A stretch of 44,805 bases of DNA from positions 1 to 44,805 of the forward strand of contig JALVQA010000012.1 in NCBI GenBank assembly GCA_027031495.1. Direction: 5' to 3'. This stretch comes from Candidatus Moraniibacteriota bacterium (lineage in GTDB: Bacteria; Patescibacteriota; Minisyncoccia; Moranbacterales; GCA-2747515). The notes beneath the pieces were generated by a model. It made no database searches. It was not told the DNA's origin and saw nothing but the letters and a program-made list of their open reading frames with translations. A program made the position numbers and the translations under genes. How positions within the stretch are numbered: position 1 is the first letter of the stretch; each line of letters starts with the position of its first letter. This document shows positions 18,178 to 26,505 of this stretch, piece after piece.

Positions 18178-19902
18178 TTATTGACTATTATCATGTTTTT
18201 GTATACTTGCAAGAAAACGTGCGACATCATGCAGTGTCGCCCGCTCCTTTCTGCCAAGGTGTTCGTATGCATTATACAGCTCTGTACGCTCAATGCCGCG
18301 TGCATGTATGGCATCGTTTTTCGTCACATTAGCACGCGGAATCGTGCCGATAAAGTCAAAGACCCACAACCACGTATCCTCATCAAGATTTTCTAACTTA
18401 TGAATAATATCACGCACGTCACCAGAACTTGGATGATGTGATAAAATTTCGTGCATATTTGTCAGCACAACTTCCATAGCATACGCCGGATGATCAAAAA
18501 AGTACGACTTGCGCGAGAGATGTCCCACGCCCTGAAAGTCAACAATAATACCCCGCTCCAGCACACCTCTGTGCATAGCCTCATTCATTATAAGAATTCT
18601 AATAACCGACAACGCATCGGCAAATGCCACAGAACCATATTCAAGACCTGTCATTTCTGATACAGAGTCAAATCGCGTACCAAAAAAGCTCTTTTTCTTC
18701 TTGACAAATGCGGGCACCTGATAGTAAGTGCCGTCTTTTACCCTGCTACCAAATCTAGCCTCTCTTTCATCATTTTCCGCAGTTGCCTGCATGTTGGCTA
18801 TCCGCCTAAAATGTCCAGCCCTGTCAATTTTTTGCGCTAATTGTGGATTGTATTCTTTAATATATGCAAGAAGTTGCTTTCGTTTTTGCGCACTAGGTCT
18901 TACTACATCAAAATCACTTTTTAAGTAACCGCCACTATATCTCCCATCAATTTCTATAAATGTCCCATCAAAGCCACTTGCAATAAGATCTTTCATGAGA
19001 CGCGCATAACTATCATTGCCAGTTGTCACCGTATCGTCCGTAAGATAGTAGTGCATACTCTCGCCATATTTTTTATTAACGAATCCTTCAACAGCGATGT
19101 AGCGCGCATCTGCATAAATATCCGCCAAATCATAACCATCCTCACGTGTATCGCCAAAATTCTCCTGCCACTGCGAAGTGTGTAAATATCCGCGCAAAAT
19201 AGCAAAGCCGCCACCCGGCAAATATTTTACCTCCAGTTGCATGTTGGCACGCTCATAATCGGACAGTGCAAGTTCCGTACCGATCGTCTCGCCATAACCA
19301 GAAAACATTAACCCTCTCTTCTTTAGCACCAACTCTTTTAGAAGGTACTTGTAAACTTTCTGTGCGTCCATCAATGTACGTCGCGCATTGTCGTACGTCT
19401 CACGAGAAATAGCGCCATCAGCGTATTTTTTCTCCAGTACCGCCAACTCTTCCTGTGTAACTTCGTTAAATACGTGCATATCTTTGCGCGTTTGCTCTAT
19501 AGCAACATCAATGTCGCCTTCATACTTCTCTCGCGGATCTTTCGTTGTAGGAATATTGGTATCAGCATTGTTAATAACATCAACAATGCGTCTGTAGTTT
19601 GTAAATGTCTCTGCTACAATTTTATCAAAATGTGCCAACATCCTTTTATGCGCGCAGTCGCCATTCTCAGGAGCGCTATGCGCTTCATGGACATCCCTTT
19701 GCTGTATATGTTTTTTTTCTTCACAAACAGCAACACCGCTAAAGGCACCTGTCGGTATGTGGAAGACATCTTCCAGCACGCGCCTACTTGCTAGGCGCAA
19801 CGGACTTTCTTGCGCAGTTTCCTCCTCATATGTTTTTTCCACAACTTTATGAGAAGGTATTACACTTCTCTCATGTATGGATAGATCTTTGGTGCTTTTC
19901 AT
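18178..19902 (-). CDS. Uncharacterised 574-aa protein; possible divergent TraB/PrgY/TIKI- or ChaN-like fold
   Basis: Long intact ORF; motifs GFAILRGYLHTSQW, ARYIAVEGF, GIIVDFQGVGHLSRKSYF. Confidence 0.8.
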   Translation of the reverse strand: MKSTKDLSIHERSVIPSHKVVEKTYEEETAQESPLRLASRRVLEDVFHIPTGAFSGVAVCEEKKHIQQRDVHEAHSAPENGDCAHKRMLAHFDKIVAETFTNYRRIVDVINNADTNIPTTKDPREKYEGDIDVAIEQTRKDMHVFNEVTQEELAVLEKKYADGAISRETYDNARRTLMDAQKVYKYLLKELVLKKRGLMFSGYGETIGTELALSDYERANMQLEVKYLPGGGFAILRGYLHTSQWQENFGDTREDGYDLADIYADARYIAVEGFVNKKYGESMHYYLTDDTVTTGNDSYARLMKDLIASGFDGTFIEIDGRYSGGYLKSDFDVVRPSAQKRKQLLAYIKEYNPQLAQKIDRAGHFRRIANMQATAENDEREARFGSRVKDGTYYQVPAFVKKKKSFFGTRFDSVSEMTGLEYGSVAFADALSVIRILIMNEAMHRGVLERGIIVDFQGVGHLSRKSYFFDHPAYAMEVVLTNMHEILSHHPSSGDVRDIIHKLENLDEDTWLWVFDFIGTIPRANVTKNDAIHARGIERTELYNAYEHLGRKERATLHDVARFLASIQKHDNSQ

Positions 19903-19999
19903 TTTATTACATATTTATCGCCTTTTCTTTTGTCATGTTCATTGTATCACGACAAAACATGTTCTATAAAATAGACCGCTGTACATGTCGCAACTTCCC

Positions 20000-21004
20000 T
20001 TAGAGTGCAGCGCGCTTTTTGAGCGGTCGCCACCAGTTTTCATTGGCCTCAAACCACGCAATCGTCTGCGCGAGCCCCTCATCAAGCGTCACACTCGGTG
20101 ACCAGCCCAGTTCCGTGTGAATTTTCGTGTAGTCAATATCATAGCGATAATCGTGTCCCTTGCGGTCCTCTACATATGTAATCCACTCTGACGGCTCTTT
20201 GCCCATATGCGTAATGATTTTTGTCACAACTTCTAAATTGGTCGGCTGGTTGTCGCCACCGACACCGTATGTCTCACCAATGCGTCCACTGCGCACAATC
20301 GCATCAATCGCGCGACAATGGTCCGTTACAAACAGCCAGTCACGGATCTGCTCACCCGTGCCGTACACCGGCACTTTTTTGCCGTCTATGAGGTTTGTGA
20401 TCGCCAGTGGGATGAGTTTCTCCGGGAAGTGGTAGGGACCGTAATTGTTTGTGCAGTTACTGATTGTCACCGGGATGTCATACGTGCGATGATACGCGCG
20501 CACGAAGTGGTCGCTGGAGGCCTTGGATGCGCTGTAGGGACTGCTGGGGTCATACGGCGTTTGTTCTGTAAACGCCGGCTCACCCGGCTGCAAGTCGCCA
20601 AAGACCTCATCTGTGGAGACGTGGTGAAAGTGAACAGTATGTCCCGCCTCATGCTCTGCGCGCACCGCTTCCAAGAGCGTGAATGTCCCGACGACATTTG
20701 TCTGCACGAACGCCGCCGGTCCGGTGATAGAGCGATCAACGTGACTTTCCGCCGCAAAGTGCACCACGGCATCAACATCTTTTACAAGGCGCGCAACAAC
20801 TTGCGCATCACAAATGTCGCCCTTAACAAACTGAAAGCGCGCATCACATTCCCACTTTGCGAGTGTTGTACGACACCCGGCGTAGGTGAGTTTGTCCAGG
20901 ACCACCACCTCATCGTCAGGATAGTGTTCTAGAATATAGTGCACGAAATTCCCCCCAATAAACCCGGCGCCACCGGTAACAAGTAGTTTCATAGCATCAT
21001 GCAA
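20000..21004 (-). CDS. rmlB: dTDP-glucose 4,6-dehydratase
   Basis: LLVTGGAGFIGGNFV; HFAAESHVDRSI; HHVSTDEVFGDL; YSASKASSDH; NCTNNYGPYHFPEKLIPL. Confidence 0.96.
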   Translation of the reverse strand: MHDAMKLLVTGGAGFIGGNFVHYILEHYPDDEVVVLDKLTYAGCRTTLAKWECDARFQFVKGDICDAQVVARLVKDVDAVVHFAAESHVDRSITGPAAFVQTNVVGTFTLLEAVRAEHEAGHTVHFHHVSTDEVFGDLQPGEPAFTEQTPYDPSSPYSASKASSDHFVRAYHRTYDIPVTISNCTNNYGPYHFPEKLIPLAITNLIDGKKVPVYGTGEQIRDWLFVTDHCRAIDAIVRSGRIGETYGVGGDNQPTNLEVVTKIITHMGKEPSEWITYVEDRKGHDYRYDIDYTKIHTELGWSPSVTLDEGLAQTIAWFEANENWWRPLKKRAAL

Positions 21005-21093
21005 TTACTGATCTTATACGTCCTCAGAATACCATGCAACAGACACAAAAGACAAATCATTAAAAAGATTTTATTTCATCTGCCTCTGCATAA

Positions 21094-21125
21094 TAAAAAA
21101 ATCCCGAGAAACCGTGTTTCTCGGG
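21094..21125 (-). terminator. Rho-independent terminator downstream of the DksA-like gene
   Basis: Perfect 11-bp stem TCCCGAGAAAC-cgt-GTTTCTCGGGA followed on the minus strand by TTTTTTT. Confidence 0.9.
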
Positions 21126-21159
21126 AAAGTGTAAAAAACAAAAAGTTTATTCTTATTTT

Positions 21160-21567
21160 TTAAAAGGAGAAAACGGGAGCGGCTGGCGTGCGAAGTGCGG
21201 CTTCGCGTTCCAGCGCCTCTTGACACTCCAGGCACGTCGTTGCGTGACTGGCAAGGAGGCGGCACATTTCAATTTCTCCGCCGCACTCCGTACAGCTTGT
21301 GTCTCCTTCCTTAAGGCGTTGCTGAAGTTGCCTTAATTGTTGCAGTTTCTCTACAAGATGCTTTTCATGAGCAATAACATCAAGAATCGCTGATGTTGCT
21401 GCCGCCTGATCCGTGGTATCAGGCATATCCGCTCTGGGGATGTGAAATTCATCTCCAGTGCGGAGCGCCTTCAACGCACCCTCCAGTTCTTTGATCTTTT
21501 TGGCAATTTCCGCCATAAGATCTTTTTCGACGGTGTCCTGTGTGTTTTTTTCAAAAAGAATATTCAT
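21160..21567 (-). CDS. TraR/DksA-type C4 zinc-finger protein
   Basis: Internal ATG (MNILFEK) preceded by AGAGGAGATGAAAAA Shine-Dalgarno; CTECGGEIEMCRLLASHATTCLECQ zinc finger after a coiled coil. The track ORF extends upstream to 21651. Confidence 0.82.
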   Translation of the reverse strand: MNILFEKNTQDTVEKDLMAEIAKKIKELEGALKALRTGDEFHIPRADMPDTTDQAAATSAILDVIAHEKHLVEKLQQLRQLQQRLKEGDTSCTECGGEIEMCRLLASHATTCLECQEALEREAALRTPAAPVFSF

Positions 21568-21700
21568 TTTTTCATCTCCTCTTGTTAATTCTTTCCGGAC
21601 CACTTCCGGAAAGATACTTGAACAGTACAACAAGAGCGCCTCACCTGTCAAGAATGTGCTGTGTTGTCATCTATAGTATTTTACGCAGAAAATACCATTT

Positions 21701-22921
21701 CTACTGCGTTGGCACAAACTTCTGCACAAACCACTGAAAAATACCGTCCGCCGGACGCGAACAGCGCCCATCGCTTGTGCAGCCACAGCGAAACGTCCCA
21801 TCGCTTTTTTGACATGCGTACACGGCAATGTAGTTTGGTTGATTTTGTGCGCTTTGTGGCACAACGCCACGCGCCGGACCAATAATCCACTGCCCTGACG
21901 GATCCGTCTTTTCTCCCATCAGTATCACTGTTTGCGTAAACACATTGCCATCAGTCGTTACATAAGCAGTCTTGTAAGTGTATGTCTGCGCTGTACCGAC
22001 TGTAAATATAATGCCGTTATCACCACAACGCACACGCATACCACGCGCTGGTACAAGGAGTGTGTTGCGAACACTGCGCGCATCAAACGGCGCTGCACAG
22101 TCTTGTGGGAGTGTCATCTGCGGATTGTTACGGTGTCCTGTTTGTTGATTCTGTACATGATTGCCGGTATGCGTGTTTGCGCGCTGTGTAGAAGTTGTGG
22201 TCGTGCTCTCAGCGCGCATAGCGCGTGCCCACGTTTGCGCCATAACCTTCAGTCCGGCAGCATTCGGGTGCGCCATGTCGTGCATAAGGGTTGTCTCCCA
22301 CCGATCATGTGCCAAAAATGCGCCATAGTGATCAGCGAGATGCAAGCGTTTTATGCCAGCACGTGCCACATAGTCTCTAATCTTTGCATTCAGTGCTCTG
22401 AGGTTTTCGCTCGGATTATTAGCAAGTGGAATGATTGTTGCAAGATAAATATCAATATTGTCGCTATTTGAACTTTGCATCACAACATCAACCATCTGTT
22501 TAATGTCATTAAACGCCTCATCTGCGCTCCCGCCACGCGTCATATTATTAGTGCCGGCGTGAATGAGAATCACGGAACCAGCCGGCGCGTCTGCCATAAT
22601 ACTACTCATGTATGTGCGCAACCGCTGTAAAATTGCGCTCGTCTCTTCACCGGAAACACCGGCATGATCAGGATCCATATCACCACTACCATGCTGGAAT
22701 GGACCAACAAAATCGTACGTGCCCTTACCGAGAATTTCTTGTAAGTAACCACGGTACGAACCAGCATATTGTTCCGGATACCCTTCTGTAATGGAGTCGC
22801 CCAAGGGTAGTAGATACGGTGCTGCATACGCATGTGCCGCCGTATATATAAAGAACACGCTAACAGCACAACATAGTTTGTAAGCAAAGGATTTTTTCAT
22901 GTCCTTATTATAACAAATCAC
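21701..22921 (-). CDS. Secreted SGNH/GDSL hydrolase with C-terminal Cys-rich module; likely start MKKSF at 22900
   Basis: Signal peptide; LLPLGDSITEGYP (block I), ILIHAGTNNMTRGG, HPNAAGLKVMAQ (block V); C-terminus homologous to the 1485-aa protein. Confidence 0.88.
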   Translation of the reverse strand: MICYNKDMKKSFAYKLCCAVSVFFIYTAAHAYAAPYLLPLGDSITEGYPEQYAGSYRGYLQEILGKGTYDFVGPFQHGSGDMDPDHAGVSGEETSAILQRLRTYMSSIMADAPAGSVILIHAGTNNMTRGGSADEAFNDIKQMVDVVMQSSNSDNIDIYLATIIPLANNPSENLRALNAKIRDYVARAGIKRLHLADHYGAFLAHDRWETTLMHDMAHPNAAGLKVMAQTWARAMRAESTTTTSTQRANTHTGNHVQNQQTGHRNNPQMTLPQDCAAPFDARSVRNTLLVPARGMRVRCGDNGIIFTVGTAQTYTYKTAYVTTDGNVFTQTVILMGEKTDPSGQWIIGPARGVVPQSAQNQPNYIAVYACQKSDGTFRCGCTSDGRCSRPADGIFQWFVQKFVPTQ

Positions 22922-25764
22922 GCCACATCTCGTTGTTTGTCAGAGAAAACATCGCTCCCCCGTTCACCAACCTCAATGAGTTCTTTCTGGAGCTTGTGCG
23001 GTGCGTGTGGCACAGCCCCATTGTCAGGAATTTCGCGCACAGCACTACTGGAAACATCCTCATCATCCAGCACTTGCTGCCCCAGCATAATACCGGCATC
23101 TTGAAATTTCCATAGCGCTGCTTCTGCCTTGTAGACATCCTTCAGTAAAATAGGCTGCCCTGGTGGCACACTTTCATAGAGCGCGTTCAAAAGCATGCTG
23201 TCTACATCTGATTGTGGACGATTAGCATTACCAAAACCAAAGCCCGCCACGGACTTATTCGCAGTGGAAATGCTAACGTATGGGCGCTGTGCAATGTCAC
23301 ACTCTTTCAAAGTGCTACTCATATTTTGGAGATAGTCGTACGCATAACACGCCAATCCAATCATATTTGTGCGTGTGATATTACCACCATCAATAAGTGC
23401 CTGTGCCATCTCATCGTAGTTTATGGAACGTGGAAGCTTGTACGAAGCATCATGGTCCACATTATCTGGACGCTTGTTATTATCAAAAAACCAATTTTCT
23501 GCAAACCCATGCCCAGAGAACAGTACCGTCACGTCTTGTCCTTGCAGCCGCGAGTCACGTAGAGCATCAAGCACCGCTTGCTTTTGCACGTTTTTACCAT
23601 TTTTAATAAGCGTACCCTTTACGTTTACAATGATATTCTTTTCCGGCACACCGGCACGCCGCAACATTGCATAAATTGCATCATTTTTAAATCTCTTTTC
23701 CTTATGCGTAAAGAGAATCACTTTTGTGTGCGGTCCCAATAGCTCCCGCGTATCAGTCTTTTCTTTTAAGTGCAATAATTCCTGCGCAACAGTCGCAATA
23801 TTCTCGTCTGTAAGCTCCATGTCCTGTATTTGCAATCGCCGCTCAATAGCCTGCGCCAAGGAGAACATGCGCATCCACGGCGTGTCCGTATCAACGTGCT
23901 GTTCTATAACACTGCGAAATGCATCCGAGAAAAATACCTTCTCAAATCGCTGTTGGTTGGTAGTAATAAGATCATGTCCCTGCAAATTTTCACTTGGTCT
24001 ATTTGTATTTTTTCTAACAATAGCGTTGATATTTGCAAATATTGCACGCCACGCATTGCGAGAGAGCATAATGTGCTTTTGACGTATTGTTCTTTGTGGC
24101 ATATCAAAACTATCGTGCTGTATAATGTTTTCGTATTCTTTAATAGCATACCCAACTTCATACATATGCGCATCATCCATGCCGATATTATCGTACTCTT
24201 TGAGAAAGCGTCGCACAATCTTTGGGTCACGTGCCGCAACGACACGCATCATTTCAACACGCTCTTCTTGCGTAAAATATTCTCTTGCCACATAGCCAAA
24301 AACCGGCCCCATAAAACGTACAGCACTATGCAAGTTATCAATGTCTACATTTTTACTAACAGCGGTACGCACTTCATCGGGAAGAATAAGACAAAGATCT
24401 GGGTGAAGTAGCATGTCATCAAATAATTCACTATACGCCTCGCGACTGACACGATCATCAATGTAGCGTTGTATTAGCTGCATGCGCTCATTTTCTGCCA
24501 ATGTGTCATTACTGATATCATCGTATGCACACTGTGCAATATGTGCAGACATTGCCTGCACAATTACATCGTGATGATGCGGGCATTCTTGCAGCAACGC
24601 CTCATTATTACGTGCGATAGCCACTGCAATGCGCTCACGCGTTGCAGAATCATCTGCTGTTTGCAGCATATCAAACACTGTATCCATCTGCGTCTTTTCA
24701 TCTTCCACGTATGCCATCCAATCTAGTTTACGCATTACTTCCTCATGAGGGACAGCCTCTCTTTGCACAAATGCTTCCGGTGCATGTGTCATTGCATAAG
24801 TAATAATACGTTTTGCATAGCTATCACCCAATACATGTCCAATTTGTCGTATACCTAAGAGTAGGCGCTCCGCGACTACATGCGCTTCTGACGAAAAATT
24901 ATCGGATCCACTTTCCAATGCCTGTTCAATTTTTACACGCAAAACAGCCTTAACATCAGGATGGATATTACGCACAAATACAACACCAATGTTGTTTATA
25001 AGCTTGTGCAGAGGCAGATGCATAACGATTTCCTTGAGTGCATCACTACCAAGCACATTCTGTACCGTCACAAGATTTATGTTTATAATCTCTTCTTGAT
25101 CAATGTGTGCCGCAATCTTCCGCTGAAGCTTTGAGCTAAAGAGCGGACAGTATTGCATAATCTCATCTGCATAGCGCAATAGTTCGTTGATTGATTTATG
25201 CGCAATAACATCGTCAAGCATTTGATCAAAAAATACGTGTGCTTCGTCACCGAGCATACGCACCAGTGCGTCCGGCTCTCTGAGCATCATGTTCATCATA
25301 CGAGATGATGTCATAAGTATATTCCTGACATGTTCATGAAATGCACGCGCATCGTCAAGTTGTATTGCGACAAGTCCTTGCGGATTCTTCATTAAAGCAT
25401 AGAGCGCATCCTCATTTGCATTGAGAGCAAATGCTTCCAACGCGCTCTGCGCAATCGCAGTGCCAAGCATTTCCTCAACACGAGGCATGTGTGTAGCAAT
25501 AAACCCAACATCATCAATGTTGTACGCCGCAGTCTCCAGAATCATTTGCGCATCAATATGCTCTCTGTATTTTGCAATCAATGACAGTTTGTCAAAGACC
25601 ATCCGCGGGTGATATTGCGCCGCATCCAAGAGAAGCTGTTCGTATCGCTCCATAGAAGACTCAACATCTTCTGGAACATATTCTTCCTCTGACACATCTA
25701 ATGCTGAATCTCCGGGTATTTTGTTAAGCGCATAAGAGCCGACTATGGCGACAACACCCCTCAA
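22918..25764 (-). CDS. Large helical-repeat-like protein with C-terminal caspase-like (clan CD peptidase) domain; track start is TTG
   Basis: DVTVLFSGHGFAENW (His-Gly) and TNMIGLACYAYDYL (Cys) follow hydrophobic strands, as in caspase-fold peptidases; about 690 aa of mostly helical sequence upstream. Confidence 0.65.
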   Translation of the reverse strand: MRGVVAIVGSYALNKIPGDSALDVSEEEYVPEDVESSMERYEQLLLDAAQYHPRMVFDKLSLIAKYREHIDAQMILETAAYNIDDVGFIATHMPRVEEMLGTAIAQSALEAFALNANEDALYALMKNPQGLVAIQLDDARAFHEHVRNILMTSSRMMNMMLREPDALVRMLGDEAHVFFDQMLDDVIAHKSINELLRYADEIMQYCPLFSSKLQRKIAAHIDQEEIININLVTVQNVLGSDALKEIVMHLPLHKLINNIGVVFVRNIHPDVKAVLRVKIEQALESGSDNFSSEAHVVAERLLLGIRQIGHVLGDSYAKRIITYAMTHAPEAFVQREAVPHEEVMRKLDWMAYVEDEKTQMDTVFDMLQTADDSATRERIAVAIARNNEALLQECPHHHDVIVQAMSAHIAQCAYDDISNDTLAENERMQLIQRYIDDRVSREAYSELFDDMLLHPDLCLILPDEVRTAVSKNVDIDNLHSAVRFMGPVFGYVAREYFTQEERVEMMRVVAARDPKIVRRFLKEYDNIGMDDAHMYEVGYAIKEYENIIQHDSFDMPQRTIRQKHIMLSRNAWRAIFANINAIVRKNTNRPSENLQGHDLITTNQQRFEKVFFSDAFRSVIEQHVDTDTPWMRMFSLAQAIERRLQIQDMELTDENIATVAQELLHLKEKTDTRELLGPHTKVILFTHKEKRFKNDAIYAMLRRAGVPEKNIIVNVKGTLIKNGKNVQKQAVLDALRDSRLQGQDVTVLFSGHGFAENWFFDNNKRPDNVDHDASYKLPRSINYDEMAQALIDGGNITRTNMIGLACYAYDYLQNMSSTLKECDIAQRPYVSISTANKSVAGFGFGNANRPQSDVDSMLLNALYESVPPGQPILLKDVYKAEAALWKFQDAGIMLGQQVLDDEDVSSSAVREIPDNGAVPHAPHKLQKELIEVGERGSDVFSDKQRDVA

Positions 25765-25899
25765 AAACGCCCGTCGTTCTGGATTGCGCGGTGCATCAGA
25801 ATCTTCTCTTTTTTACTTATCTCTTTTCTCATTATTACTACGAGAAGAAGAGCTACGTTCAAATGATGGCATAATAAAATATTGCAATTACATCACATT

Positions 25900-26484
25900 T
25901 TATACCTTTGCATTACGCAAACGTGGCAACGCGGCATCTTTGTCGCTTACACATGGCGTCTCTATGCCGTGCTCTGCACATGGCCATGCGATGGCAATGT
26001 CCGGATCATCATAGCGTACACCGGCGTCCGCGTCCGGCACGTACGGACTGTACGCACACTTGTACGCAAAGAGCGTGTTATCCTCCAGCGCGAGAAACCC
26101 GTGCGAGAAACCCGGCGGGATCCAGAACTGCTGCCAGTGCCACGCGCCATCTTCTGTGCGCGTCGGCGCTGTCAGCGTGATGCTCACATACTGCCCATAC
26201 GTTGGTGCGTCCGGACGCATGTCCACCGCCACATCAAAGACACTTCCCCGCAACACGCTCACGAGTTTGCCTTGCGCATGTGGCGCTCTCTGAAAGTGTA
26301 ACCCGCGCAGCACACCCTTGTCAGAGTGTGAGAGATTGTCTTGTGTCCACTCAGTCGGTGCAACACCCAGCGCTTCGTGGTAGCGCGCCGCACTGAAGCT
26401 CTCCACAAAGAATCCGCGCGCGTCACCGAACACACGTGGCTCAACAATGACGACATCGGCAATATCTGTGGAAATAACGTTCAT
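25900..26484 (-). CDS. rmlC: dTDP-4-dehydrorhamnose 3,5-epimerase
   Basis: VVIVEPRVFGDARGFFVESFSAARY; QDNLSHSDKGVLRGLHFQ; FDVAVDMRPDAPTYGQ; WIPPGFSHGFLAL. Confidence 0.96.
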   Translation of the reverse strand: MNVISTDIADVVIVEPRVFGDARGFFVESFSAARYHEALGVAPTEWTQDNLSHSDKGVLRGLHFQRAPHAQGKLVSVLRGSVFDVAVDMRPDAPTYGQYVSITLTAPTRTEDGAWHWQQFWIPPGFSHGFLALEDNTLFAYKCAYSPYVPDADAGVRYDDPDIAIAWPCAEHGIETPCVSDKDAALPRLRNAKV

Positions 26485-26505
26485 GAGCGTCTCTCCTTCA
26501 TCGGA

